Of a DNA stretch of 64,000 nt, positions 1-7,739 are shown in pieces. The stretch covers positions 1 through 64,000 of the forward strand of contig CAZZDK010000004.1 in the NCBI GenBank assembly GCA_964652235.1, in the 5' to 3' direction. A program made the translations under genes and the position numbers. The stretch comes from CAZZDK01 sp964652235. GTDB lineage: Bacteria; Pseudomonadota; Alphaproteobacteria; UBA9219. Within the stretch, counting starts at the first letter, position 1. The number at the start of each line of letters is the position of its first letter. The notes under the pieces were generated by a model, which saw only the letters and a program-made list of their open reading frames with translations, searched no databases and was not told the origin of the DNA.

Positions 1-74
1 TACGTTCGCTCGACTTGCATGTGTTAGGCCTGCCGCCAGCGTTCGTTCTGAGCCATGATCAAACTCTCAAGTTG
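1..74 (-). rRNA. rrs: 16S ribosomal RNA, 5' end only (truncated by window edge)
   Basis: Read on the minus strand, this is the start of a 16S rRNA: it contains AGAGTTTGATCATGGCTCAG (the universal 8-27 primer site, whose first base lies at 67) followed by the conserved AACGAACGCTGGCGG and CACATGCAAGTCGAGCG. The mature 5' end is placed near 74 by counting back from E. coli position 8. GGCAGGCCTAACACATG is typical of Alphaproteobacteria. The rest of the operon lies to the left, outside the window. Confidence 0.95.
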
Positions 75-106
75 AATTTGATGTTGCAGTCCGAAGACCG
101 CAAATC

Positions 107-135
107 ACTTAGTCTTGCCTTCAGGCAAACTAAGT
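107..135 (-). other. rRNA leader hairpin 1
   Basis: An ACTTAGT / ACTAAGT stem is continued by TTGCC / GGCAA with one bulged base and a 4-base loop (TGAA on the transcribed minus strand). It lies about 30 bases before the 16S 5' end, where pre-rRNA processing structures occur. The function is inferred from position. Confidence 0.55.
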
Positions 136-152
136 CAGGGTTCATTTACTGT

Positions 153-174
153 TTTCCGTTCTTGCGAACGGAAA
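153..174 (-). other. rRNA leader hairpin 2 with GNRA loop
   Basis: A perfect 9-bp stem (TTTCCGTTC / GAACGGAAA) closes a 4-base loop that reads GCAA on the minus strand, a GNRA tetraloop. On the plus strand the loop would be TTGC, so the structure is best formed in the leftward rRNA precursor transcript. Confidence 0.55.
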
Positions 175-350
175 GTATCGAACTTGTCGACTTAGGATGC
201 ACCGACAGCAAAACCGAAAATCCTTTCCCGAGACTTGAGAGGCTCGAGAAGGATGTTTGGATATCCAAGGCCAGAAGCGCCAGATTCGAAAATCAAAACG
301 CGACCCGCCCACGGACCGCCGTCTGCGCATCCCTTCTCATCATCATTCAC

Positions 351-363
351 AATGTCCAAGAAC
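351..363 (-). promoter_or_regulatory. boxA-like antitermination element of the rRNA leader
   Basis: The minus strand reads GTTCTTGGACATT, followed by GTGAATG and GGGATGCGCAG. This resembles the alphaproteobacterial leader sequence GCTCTTTGACATTGTGAA that carries boxA for NusB/NusE binding. The match to boxA is imperfect (TTCTTGGAC against CTCTTTGAC). Its place between the putative promoter and 16S fits. Confidence 0.4.
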
Positions 364-451
364 GAGGAACCGTTCCGATTCCAGAACTAACCCAAACAAA
401 AAGCGACACGCTCTGCCCCCAAGATCCCGCCTGAGCCTGACTTGGGCCGCT

Positions 452-471
452 TTGACATGTCGAAGTGTCAA
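452..471 (-). promoter_or_regulatory. Candidate rrn promoter -35 within a TTGACA/TGTCAA dyad
   Basis: A consensus -35 TTGACA on the minus strand (471 to 466) is upstream of the leader. The same 20 bases form an inverted repeat, TTGACA-N8-TGTCAA, so a TTGACA also reads rightward at 452-457. No good -10 hexamer is seen at the expected distance, so this is only a candidate. Confidence 0.28.
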
Positions 472-565
472 TAAGTTAGCTCCCGGAGGCCGCAGAAGCA
501 ACCGCCGATGAGTCGTAACGTACTGGCTTTCTGGTCCCTTGTCTAGGGGGAAAATAACTTTTTGT

Positions 566-574
566 TGTGGATAA
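566..574 (-). other. DnaA box 9-mer
   Basis: TTATCCACA on the minus strand is a perfect match to the strong DnaA box, next to an A/T-rich tract (roughly 571-590). It is a single box; no cluster of boxes or origin-type neighbours (dnaA, parAB, hemE) is visible, so origin function is not claimed. It could let DnaA act on rrn expression. Confidence 0.45.
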
Positions 575-850
575 TTAAAAAAAGATAAAAATGGCCCGGA
601 AAGCCGCAGAAAAGCTTGATTTTATCCGGCAGGAGAGCCCCACCCTTCCCCTCCCCTTTTCGTTTTTCGATCCCCTGCTGATTATTTTCTTGAATGGCCC
701 TTTAGGCCGCCACCGGCGGCCAGACAAATAACGCTTTGTTTTTAATTGATTTTTTGTCATGCCGTCTCAAGGCTTTCTCAATCTTTGTCTGATAGAATCC
801 TCTAATAATGCTCGAAGTCGTGTTTTTCCCTTTGGACCCACGGGGATGCA

Positions 851-1177
851 ATGGCTGAAGACTGCCGAAGAATTACGCTCACCCCCAAGGAGCTTATCTC
901 CGCGCTCGATTCCTATCGTCGCTCGTCCCAGGGCTTTTTACCCTGCGGTGAGATATTGAATTACCAGATTCAATGCGACGAAATGATCAACGTCTTCGTA
1001 AGAACCGTGTACGGCAAAAACGTCAACGAGATGGTTTTGTCCTATAAACTCATCGAACTCCTTCCCGCTCTTTTGAGATTCTGCGCCGAAAACAACATCC
1101 GCCTCCCGGAAGGAGGACGTCGAACCGTCGCGAAAAAAGGCGATCTTGTCTGCTTGCTCATCACGAGCGAGACTTAA
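851..1177 (+). CDS. Hypothetical protein, 108 aa
   Basis: A small soluble protein of balanced composition with no signal peptide or membrane segment. It begins MAEDCRRITLTPKEL. Its four cysteines lie at about residues 5, 32, 42 and 78. The start at 851 is preceded by a weak GGGG ribosome site. It converges on radC, leaving about 30 bases between the stop codons. I do not recognise the family; the length, codon use and intact frame suggest a real gene. Confidence 0.55.
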   Translation: MAEDCRRITLTPKELISALDSYRRSSQGFLPCGEILNYQIQCDEMINVFVRTVYGKNVNEMVLSYKLIELLPALLRFCAENNIRLPEGGRRTVAKKGDLVCLLITSET

Positions 1178-1206
1178 TTCTGCCCCTCAAACGCCGGGGG
1201 CGGACT

Positions 1207-1899
1207 TCACAGAATCCCCAGATTTTTGAAACTCGCCACTTCGCCGCGACCGATGATGATATGGTCGTGAACGACAATGTCCAAAGGCTTGCAGGCCTGA
1301 ACGATCGCGCGGGTCATTTCGATGTCGGCCTTGCTCGGCGCGACATCGCCTGACGGATGATTGTGCGCGAGAATGATCGCGCCTGCGCCGATTTCCAAAG
1401 CTCTTTGCACGACCTCGCGCGGATAAACGGGGGTGTGATCGACGGTTCCCTTGGCCTGGACCTCCTCGCGGATCAGGCGGTTCTTACGGTCCAGGAAAAG
1501 GATGCGGAACTGCTCTTTGGCCTCGTGCCCCATCGCCGCGCGGCAATAATCGAGGATGCGCTGCCACGAGCTTAGAACGGGCCTGTCGATGATTGTTCCT
1601 TTTTGCCCGCGCAGTCCGGCGATCCCGACGGCGCGAAGCAACGCGACGGCAGAATCGCTAAGCCCCAGCGCCCTCAGCCGCGAAGGCTCCGCCGTCAAAA
1701 CGCCCCAGAGCCCTTCGCAATCCTTCAAAAGCGCTTTGGCCAAAGGCTTCACGTCGCGTCTTGGTATGGCGGCAAAAAGGATTATTTCGAGAATCTCGTA
1801 CTCCTGAAGGGAATCCGCGCCCGCCTCCAAAAACCGCGCGCGCAGCCGCGCCCGATGGCCTTCGTAATGCGCTTTGTCGGGCGCTTTTGCCGCCGTCAT
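1207..1899 (-). CDS. radC: RadC-family JAB/MPN domain protein
   Basis: A 230-residue protein with the RadC layout: an N-terminal helix-hairpin-helix-like part (about 1-100) and a C-terminal JAB1/MPN metalloprotease-like domain carrying the HNHPSGD motif (about 179-185) and a downstream VVHDHIIIG. RadC was named for DNA repair, but its biochemical role is unsettled; many copies are linked to recombination or mobile DNA. The start ATG (1899) overlaps the map stop codon by 4 bases (ATGA), so the two are co-translated. An open frame runs further upstream inside map, but that part is a shadow of map. Confidence 0.9.
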   Translation of the reverse strand: MTAAKAPDKAHYEGHRARLRARFLEAGADSLQEYEILEIILFAAIPRRDVKPLAKALLKDCEGLWGVLTAEPSRLRALGLSDSAVALLRAVGIAGLRGQKGTIIDRPVLSSWQRILDYCRAAMGHEAKEQFRILFLDRKNRLIREEVQAKGTVDHTPVYPREVVQRALEIGAGAIILAHNHPSGDVAPSKADIEMTRAIVQACKPLDIVVHDHIIIGRGEVASFKNLGIL

Positions 1900-2708
1900 T
1901 TTCCGGACCCCTGGTAAGGCGGCTTGTGCCAACCCTTGGGCGAGAGCGTGAAAATCTCGCAGCCCGTTTCCGTCACGCCGAGCGAATGTTCGAACTGCGC
2001 GGAAAGAGAGCGGTCTTTCGTCACCGCCGTCCAACCGTCGGCCAGGACTTTCACGGCGTATTTGCCCGCATTGATCATCGGTTCGATGGTCAAAAACATC
2101 CCCGCCCGCAGGACCATGCCCTTGCCCGCCTGGCCATAATGCAAAACGGACGGCGCGCAATGAAAAACCTGTCCAAGACCGTGGCCGCAAAAATCGCGCA
2201 CCACGGAAAAACCCAAAGGCTCGACATAACTTTGAATGGCGTGGCCGATGTCGCCGAGCGTCGCGCCGTCCCGAACCACCGCGATGCCCCGCATCATGCT
2301 TTCGTGCGTCGCTTCGACGAGATTGCGCGCCCTCACGCCGACCTTGTCGCCGACAAGATACATACGCGACGTATCGCCGTACCAACCGTCAAGAATAACC
2401 GTCACGTCAATGTTGACGATATCGCCGTCTTCAAGCTTCTTCTCGCCCGGTATGCCGTGGCAAACAACATGATTGACGGAAATGCACGTCGCCTTCGGAT
2501 AGCCGCGATAGCCGATCGGCGCGGAAACGGCGCCATGATCGCGCGTAAAATCGTCGCAAAGCTTGTCGATCTCGCCCGTCACCGCCCCCGGCACAACATA
2601 GGGCGTGATGTAATCCAGGACCTCGGCGGCCAGACGCCCCGCGCGACGCATTCCTTCGAATCCTTCGGGACCGTGGATAGGGATTTTGGATTCTTCGGCT
2701 TTGGACAT
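1896..2708 (-). CDS. map: Type I methionine aminopeptidase
   Basis: A cytosolic enzyme that removes the initiator methionine from new proteins. At 270 residues it has the pita-bread fold signature, and all five metal ligands are present by alignment to the E. coli enzyme: D101, D112, H176, E209 and E240, plus the active-site H80 in VNHVVCHG. There is no N-terminal zinc-finger extension. It is first in a two-gene unit with radC. A degenerate 7-bp repeat lies in the 88-base gap upstream. Confidence 0.96.
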   Translation of the reverse strand: MSKAEESKIPIHGPEGFEGMRRAGRLAAEVLDYITPYVVPGAVTGEIDKLCDDFTRDHGAVSAPIGYRGYPKATCISVNHVVCHGIPGEKKLEDGDIVNIDVTVILDGWYGDTSRMYLVGDKVGVRARNLVEATHESMMRGIAVVRDGATLGDIGHAIQSYVEPLGFSVVRDFCGHGLGQVFHCAPSVLHYGQAGKGMVLRAGMFLTIEPMINAGKYAVKVLADGWTAVTKDRSLSAQFEHSLGVTETGCEIFTLSPKGWHKPPYQGSGK

Positions 2709-2760
2709 GATCGGCGAATAAAAAGGTAGATGACAAAAACCTACATACCCTCAACGCCGC

Positions 2761-2795
2761 TTCCTGTCATCCGACATCTGTCGTTCGGTATCTGA
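2761..2795. repeat. Degenerate 7-bp tandem array (CATCTGT-like)
   Basis: Five consecutive heptamers can be laid out: ttcctgt, catccga, catctgt, cgttcgg, tatctga. The consensus CATCTGT is the complement-strand form of the CAGATGT repeat found before mrcA (13232-13270). It starts two bases beyond the stop codon of the hypothetical gene at 2797, in the gap before map. Decay makes this the weakest of the heptamer arrays. Confidence 0.4.
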
Positions 2796-2796
2796 A

Positions 2797-3498
2797 TCAC
2801 AACCCGCTGCCGGGCTTGAAGTTCATCTTGACGCCCGCTTTTTCCCATTTCTGGTTCACTTGGGTGCTGGTGGCGATATACTGCTGCGTCGCGGCGGCCT
2901 GGAGAACCTGGCCGTAATCCGTCGGCGCGCGGTTGGAAGAGCTTTTTTCCGCCTGCATGAGGTTGAAAAGAATGCCGGGCAAACCGCCGTCTTTGACCTC
3001 GCCGGAACGGATGCCCTCGTCCTGGCGCTCTCTCGGTCCCCAGAAAAGCTCTGTGATGCGCGTATCGCCCGTTGTCGTTTTCTTTTTCTTCTTGATGACA
3101 AGGCCCGTCTCTTCGTCGATCTGGTCCTTTTCATCCTCGGGGTCGGGCCACTTGCATTCTTCCCACGTGATGTAGAGAAAATCCTGAATTGCGCTTGAAA
3201 TAAAAGGCAAGTTCGTCAAAAGCTCTCGAAACATCTTCGCGGCTTCGTAAATGGCGATTTCTTCGAGTTTTCGCACTTCCGCCTTTTCCTCATCCGTCTT
3301 CATGCCCTTGCGCGCGGCCATGACGGGCGTCATGCAGTTGTCCTTGAGTTTCTTGGCCCAGTCGGAGGCTTGCTGGCCGCGCTCGATCTCGCCGTTTTCC
3401 TTGTAAATCTCGGCGATGGTGCGGAATCTTTTGACAAGACATTCCGACCAATACCACCAATCGTTAAACGGCGCGCGTTGAGCGTAGCTTTGAGCCAT
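2797..3498 (-). CDS. Hypothetical protein, 233 aa, paralogue of the next gene
   Basis: A soluble protein without signal peptide or membrane segments. It shares a clear pattern with the upstream neighbour (3519-4136): an N-terminal W-x-YW block (DWWYWSECLVKRFRTIAEIY) and a C-terminal R-x-x-x-GI-x-SG block ending in LP and RAP (about residues 155-195). This copy carries an extra acidic/lysine-rich insert (PDPEDEKDQ, then KKKKKTTTGD, about 115-145). The 20-base spacing to its neighbour points to co-transcription after tandem duplication. The family is not recognised; no phage or toxin motif is seen. Confidence 0.72.
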   Translation of the reverse strand: MAQSYAQRAPFNDWWYWSECLVKRFRTIAEIYKENGEIERGQQASDWAKKLKDNCMTPVMAARKGMKTDEEKAEVRKLEEIAIYEAAKMFRELLTNLPFISSAIQDFLYITWEECKWPDPEDEKDQIDEETGLVIKKKKKTTTGDTRITELFWGPRERQDEGIRSGEVKDGGLPGILFNLMQAEKSSSNRAPTDYGQVLQAAATQQYIATSTQVNQKWEKAGVKMNFKPGSGL

Positions 3499-3518
3499 TT
3501 TTGAATTCCCTTATAAAA

Positions 3519-4136
3519 TCAATCCATTCTTCCGGCGGAACGCAGGAAAGAGCTGTTCCTCTTACCCCAAAGCCGCGCCAGATCTTCGCGGCTCATGCTG
3601 TGCTGAACGGCACGAGGCTTCTCGATCCGGGGAGCGCGCGTATCGTTGACCGCCTCGCGGTCCAAAAGCACCGCAATCATTTCCGGCAGACGCCCGTTCT
3701 CGGGCCGCCCGCTGCCGATGCCTTCCGTTTCCCGTCCGTCGGGACCGCGAAAGAGGATATTCGCCAGCTTGCCGTTGCAATTGTCGAACCAGGGGGACTT
3801 CAGAAGCTTTTGCATATCTTCCGACCAACCCGGCAGACGGCGCAAAATATCGACGTAAACGGGCTGGAGAGCCGTTATATAGTGGGCCTCGCGTTCGGAA
3901 GCCTTTGTCGTTTCGCCGGGCATATGAAGCTCGCTCTCGTCCGTCTGCTCGTGCAGGTGGCGCAGCACATCGATCGTGAGGGAGAGCTTGTCTTGCCTCT
4001 CCCGCTCCGGCATGAAAACGTCCGGATGGGGCGGGTTTCCGTAAACATGGGCAACGGTCGTCAGGCGATCCACGATCACCTGCGTCCAATACATCCATTC
4101 GTCATAGGACGGCTTGAGTTTATCTTCGCCAACCAT
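3519..4136 (-). CDS. Hypothetical protein, 205 aa, paralogue of the preceding gene
   Basis: A paralogue of the 233-aa protein at 2797-3498: it has EWMYWTQVIVDRLTTVAHVY near the N-terminus and GRETEGIGSG...GRLP...NDTRAP near residues 145-180. It lacks the lysine-rich insert. The start at 4136 is preceded by an AGAGGGA ribosome site. It is the first gene of the pair, and the divergent gap upstream holds a perfect 10-bp inverted repeat (4194-4223). Function unknown. Confidence 0.7.
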   Translation of the reverse strand: MVGEDKLKPSYDEWMYWTQVIVDRLTTVAHVYGNPPHPDVFMPERERQDKLSLTIDVLRHLHEQTDESELHMPGETTKASEREAHYITALQPVYVDILRRLPGWSEDMQKLLKSPWFDNCNGKLANILFRGPDGRETEGIGSGRPENGRLPEMIAVLLDREAVNDTRAPRIEKPRAVQHSMSREDLARLWGKRNSSFLRSAGRMD

Positions 4137-4193
4137 GAAGTCCCTCTTATAGAGCCTGCCCCCAGGTTAGACTAAATGCCGTTTTTTAGCAAG

Positions 4194-4223
4194 GTTAACG
4201 CGTTTTCTTGCCTACGCGTTAAC
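4194..4223. promoter_or_regulatory. Perfect inverted repeat between divergent genes
   Basis: The arms GTTAACGCGT (4194-4203) and ACGCGTTAAC (4214-4223) are exact reverse complements separated by 10 bases; the arm centres are 20 bases apart, two helical turns. It sits in the 156-base divergent region between the paralogue pair and the gene at 4293, so it is best read as an operator for a dimeric regulator. A terminator is unlikely because no T-run follows on either strand. Confidence 0.5.
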
Positions 4224-4292
4224 TTTACCCGATCTGACTTCCTATGCTACTGAAGCCACGCCTTCTTTTCATGATCGGGGAAAGGAAACATT

Positions 4293-4793
4293 ATGGACTT
4301 CAGAAATAAACCGCGCGACGTCGCCTTCGGCCCTGATAACGTGTTTGATCTTCTGACCCTTTCTCCCAAAGAACGGGCCGCCGCCGAAGAATTGGAAAGA
4401 GAGTTAGGGATTCCCCTCTCAGCCGCCGCCGTTCTTTCGCAACCGCAACATAGGACGTGGGGCATTCTTTTCGTAAAAGCCGTTCAAAGCGTTAACGGGC
4501 TTGTCGAAAACATAGAGAGGTACCCCGCCGATCCTAACAGAAAAGGAGGCAAGGACGGGCTGATCCTGCACGTCCGTCAAAAGAGTTCTCACAAAAAGAA
4601 AAACGGGCCGCCTTTTTCTCTTCGCGTTTTTCCGTCCGGCTTCTTTGAAGTTTTGAACCAGAAAAACGTTGGGGCTTTTTCCATCCCCTTGATGGAGGCC
4701 CTGCGGCAAGCCGAGAAAGCCGCTCGCATCCTTTCCCCGAAGCGAAAGGGCCTTCGTGCTATCCGGGCTACCGGGCCAGCGCTTTCTGTCTAA
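4293..4793 (+). CDS. Hypothetical protein, 166 aa
   Basis: A soluble basic protein beginning MDFRNKPRDVAFGPDNVFDLL, with a strongly basic stretch (SSHKKKNG, about 98-105) and a helical, lysine-rich C-terminus. A GGGGAAAGGA ribosome site lies just ahead of the ATG. It is divergent from the paralogue pair and convergent with aroC, whose 3' end it overlaps by 26 bases. Family not recognised; alphaproteobacterial lineage-specific genes of this kind are common. Confidence 0.65.
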   Translation: MDFRNKPRDVAFGPDNVFDLLTLSPKERAAAEELERELGIPLSAAAVLSQPQHRTWGILFVKAVQSVNGLVENIERYPADPNRKGGKDGLILHVRQKSSHKKKNGPPFSLRVFPSGFFEVLNQKNVGAFSIPLMEALRQAEKAARILSPKRKGLRAIRATGPALSV

Positions 4794-5841
4794 GCATCGC
4801 ATCGGCCAGGACGCAGGCCATCATCGCCTCGCCGACCGGAACGGCGCGAATGCCGACGCAGGGATCGTGCCGCCCCGTGGTTGAGACTTCCGTGTTCTCG
4901 CCATGAACATCGACGGTCTGCTGAACCGCGAGGATGGAGCTTGTGGGCTTAAGCGCGAAACGAGCCACGATCTCCTGTCCCGTCGAAATGCCGCCCAGAA
5001 CGCCGCCCGCGTGATTGCTTAGAAAAACAGGCTTGCCGTCTTCGCCTTTGCGCATGGCGTCGCTGTTCGCTTCGCCCGTCAGGGCCGCCGCCGCGAAGCC
5101 CGCCCCTATCTCCACGCCCTTGACGGCGTTGATGGACATGAGCGCCCGCGCGATTTCGCCGTCCAGCTTTTCATAAACGGGGTCGCCCCAGCCCGCCGGA
5201 ACGCCGGAAGCGACGATTTCGACCACGGCGCCGACGGAAGAACCGACTTGCCGCACCTCCTCCAGATAATCGGCCCAGAAAACCGCCGCTTTGGCGTTGG
5301 GCGAGAAAAGGGGATTGCGCTCCACCTCGGCCCAATCCCATTCGCTGCGGTCCACAATGTGCGGACCGATTTGAATGACCGCGCCTCGGATCGTCACGCC
5401 CGACCCCAGAATCTTTCGCGCCACGGCGCCCGCCGCCACGCGGCAAGCCGTCTCGCGCGCGCTGGCCCGCCCGCCGCCGCGATAGTCGCGAATTCCATAC
5501 TTCGTCTGATAGGTATAGTCCGCGTGTCCGGGGCGGAATTTATCCTTGATTTCGCCGTAATCCTTCGAACGTTGGTCCGTATTTTCGATCACCAAGCTGA
5601 TCGGCGCGCCGGTCGTAAGCCCCTCGAAAACGCCGGAAAGGATTTTAACCTGATCGGCTTCCTGCCTTTGCGTCGTGAGCGAAGACTGGCCGGGCTTTCT
5701 TTTGTCGAGATAAGGCTGAATGTCCGCCTCGCTCAAAGGCAACCGCGCCGGACAACCGTCGATCACGACCCCTATGGCCGGACCGTGGCTTTCGCCCCAG
5801 GTGGTGAAGCGGAAAAGCGAGCCGAAGCTATTGCTGGCCAT
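4768..5841 (-). CDS. aroC: Chorismate synthase
   Basis: Last step of the shikimate pathway: 5-enolpyruvylshikimate-3-phosphate to chorismate, using reduced FMN. At 357 residues it is full length. The signature GESHGPAIGVVIDGCPA is at residues about 17-33, the RGGGRASARETACRVAAGA block follows around 120-140, and a late conserved RHDPCVG is present. The start overlaps the end of fabI by 14 bases, so aroC is translated behind fabI. Confidence 0.97.
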   Translation of the reverse strand: MASNSFGSLFRFTTWGESHGPAIGVVIDGCPARLPLSEADIQPYLDKRKPGQSSLTTQRQEADQVKILSGVFEGLTTGAPISLVIENTDQRSKDYGEIKDKFRPGHADYTYQTKYGIRDYRGGGRASARETACRVAAGAVARKILGSGVTIRGAVIQIGPHIVDRSEWDWAEVERNPLFSPNAKAAVFWADYLEEVRQVGSSVGAVVEIVASGVPAGWGDPVYEKLDGEIARALMSINAVKGVEIGAGFAAAALTGEANSDAMRKGEDGKPVFLSNHAGGVLGGISTGQEIVARFALKPTSSILAVQQTVDVHGENTEVSTTGRHDPCVGIRAVPVGEAMMACVLADAMLRQKALAR

Positions 5842-6694
5842 TGTTCACGAAACCCTTGAGCAGTTCCGCCACCGCCCCGGCCTGCTCCACCGCCATCATG
5901 CCGATATTGTGATACCCCGCGTCGACGTGCAGAACTTCGCCCGACATACCGGAACCCAGATCGCTGAGCAAATAAAGCGCCGCGTGTCCGACTTCGATCT
6001 GCGTGACGTTGCGGCGCAAGGGCGCGTTGATCTCGTTCCAGCGCATGATATAGCGGAAATCGCCGATCCCGCTGGCGGCGAGCGTCTTGATCGGCCCGGC
6101 AGAAATGGCGTTGACGCGAATGTTCTTCGGCCCCAGATCGACCGAAAGATAGCGCACGCTGGCCTCCAGCGCGGCTTTGGCCACGCCCATGACGTTGTAA
6201 TGCGGCATGACGCGCTCGGCCCCGATGTAGGTGAGCGTCAGCAAACTCCCGCCCTCGTTCATGAGCGGACACGCGCGCTGCGCCACCGCCGTAAAGGAAT
6301 AGCAGGAAATATCCATCGTCTTGAGAAAGTTCGCTCGCGTCGTGTTGACGTAAAGCCCATCCAATTCGTTCTTATCGGAAAAAGCGATGCCGTGGACGAC
6401 AAAATCCAAACGGCCCCACTTTTCCTTAATGACGGCGAAAAGCCGATCCAAGCTCGCCTCGTCCGTCACGTCGCAAGGCTCGACGATGCTCGACCCGACT
6501 GATCCGGCAAGCGGCAAAACGCGCTTTTGCAGCGCTTCGCCCTGATAGGTAAAGGCCAACTCGGCCCCCTGCGCGGCGCAAACCTGCGCGATCCCCCAGG
6601 CGATCGAACGATCATTCGCCACGCCCATGATCAGGCCCTTTTTCCCCGCCATCAGCGGTCCTGTCAAAGGCGCATCCATCCCTTTGGTTTCCAT
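5828..6694 (-). CDS. fabI: Enoyl-[acyl-carrier-protein] reductase (NADH), FabI
   Basis: Reduces the double bond of enoyl-ACP in each cycle of type II fatty acid synthesis. A 288-residue short-chain dehydrogenase-fold enzyme with the FabI-type cofactor motif (GVANDRSIAWGIA, about 24-36) and the catalytic pair Y166-x6-K173 with Y156 upstream. It has a good AGAGGA ribosome site before 6694. It forms an overlapping unit with aroC. The FabI signature makes triclosan/isoniazid-class sensitivity likely in principle (family knowledge). Confidence 0.96.
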   Translation of the reverse strand: METKGMDAPLTGPLMAGKKGLIMGVANDRSIAWGIAQVCAAQGAELAFTYQGEALQKRVLPLAGSVGSSIVEPCDVTDEASLDRLFAVIKEKWGRLDFVVHGIAFSDKNELDGLYVNTTRANFLKTMDISCYSFTAVAQRACPLMNEGGSLLTLTYIGAERVMPHYNVMGVAKAALEASVRYLSVDLGPKNIRVNAISAGPIKTLAASGIGDFRYIMRWNEINAPLRRNVTQIEVGHAALYLLSDLGSGMSGEVLHVDAGYHNIGMMAVEQAGAVAELLKGFVNNGQQ

Positions 6695-6837
6695 GCCAAA
6701 TCCTCTTTGTTCTATTCCGGGCCACGCCCGGCGCGACTCTCGCTAAGGCCCAATCTACACAATTGAGCGAAGGCGTCAAACGGGGCTTTTTTCATCCCGC
6801 CAGGCATGGTAAAGGCTCCGTCCAGCAAGGAGGGGCG

Positions 6838-7635
6838 ATGCTTACCGAATGGATCAATGCCGTTATCATGGGCCTGGTTGAAGGCGCGACGGAGTTTCTA
6901 CCCGTCTCCTCGACCGGCCATCTGCTTCTGATGAACGAAATTCTGGGCTTCAAAGGCCCGGAAGGCCACGTCTTTGAAATCGTCATCCAGTCCGGCGCGA
7001 TCTTGGCCGTCGTGGCCGTTTATTTCGAGAGATTATGGAAAGTCGCCGTGGCCGCCCCGAAAAGCCCGGAAGCAAGGCGCTTTATCTATGCCGTTTTGCT
7101 GGCTTTCTTTCCTGCCGTAGCCATCGGCGCTTTCGCGCACGGCTTCATTAAAGAGGTTTTGTTCAACCCCGTCATCGTTTCGGTCATGTTCATCGTGGGC
7201 GGCTTTGCCATCCTCGCCATCGAAAAATACGCGCCAAAGCCGACGATCGAAGCCATTGAGCATATGCCGCTTAAAACCGCTCTCGCCATCGGTTTCATTC
7301 AATGTCTTTCCATGATCCCCGGCGTTTCGCGCTCCGGCGCGACGATTATGGGTTCCCTGCTGCTCAAGGTAGAGCGTAAGACGGCCGCCGAGTTTACCTT
7401 CTTCCTCGCCATTCCGACCATGGCGGCGGCGACGATTTACGATCTTTACAAAAACGCGGGGCATTTGACGACGAACGACGAAACGCTCATCGCCATCGGC
7501 TTCGTGACGGCGTTTTTCGCGGCGCTTGTCGTCGTGAAGGCCTTCGTCGGTTTCGTGGGCCGCCACGGCTTCGCACCCTTCGCCTGGTACCGGATTGTCG
7601 CGGGCACGGCGGCGCTGGCGGCTTTGTTGGTGTAG
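6838..7635 (+). CDS. uppP: Undecaprenyl-diphosphate phosphatase (UppP/BacA)
   Basis: An inner-membrane enzyme that regenerates undecaprenyl phosphate, the lipid carrier for peptidoglycan and other envelope polymers. The 265-residue product is largely membrane-spanning and has both family motifs: EGATEFLPVSSTGHL near the N-terminus and IPGVSRSGATI in the middle. The start at 6838 is chosen because of the strong AAGGAGG site just before it; the open frame extends upstream without support. Confidence 0.95.
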   Translation: MLTEWINAVIMGLVEGATEFLPVSSTGHLLLMNEILGFKGPEGHVFEIVIQSGAILAVVAVYFERLWKVAVAAPKSPEARRFIYAVLLAFFPAVAIGAFAHGFIKEVLFNPVIVSVMFIVGGFAILAIEKYAPKPTIEAIEHMPLKTALAIGFIQCLSMIPGVSRSGATIMGSLLLKVERKTAAEFTFFLAIPTMAAATIYDLYKNAGHLTTNDETLIAIGFVTAFFAALVVVKAFVGFVGRHGFAPFAWYRIVAGTAALAALLV

Positions 7636-7739
7636 AAACAAGGCATCAGGGTTAATTTTCTCTTAAAAATAAGGCCGGATTCATCGGTTTTTAAGCCAAA
7701 AGGTGTAAGGGTAGGAGAGTAATTCCATAAGGCCTTTTT

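Larger units (their letters stand above)
75..850 (-). other. rRNA operon leader and upstream region, no convincing protein gene
   Basis: About 775 bases between the 16S 5' end and the first gene. The part nearest 16S reads as an rRNA leader on the minus strand: two strong hairpins, a boxA-like element and a candidate -35 box are listed separately. Short open frames here have no ribosome site or recognisable product and are taken as chance. Beyond about 575 there is an A/T-rich stretch with one perfect DnaA-box 9-mer; from 600 to 850 nothing else is recognised. Confidence 0.6.

Noticed and set aside
15..511. Short plus- and minus-strand open frames in the rRNA leader
   Set aside because: They overlap the 16S 5' end and leader hairpins, have no ribosome site and have random-looking composition.
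47..850. Chromosomal replication origin
   Set aside because: Only one DnaA box and no origin-linked genes are visible.
1207..2385. 392-aa RadC with a long N-terminal extension
   Set aside because: The extension is out of frame with, and antisense-free but internal to, map; the RadC start at 1899 with a 4-base overlap is natural.
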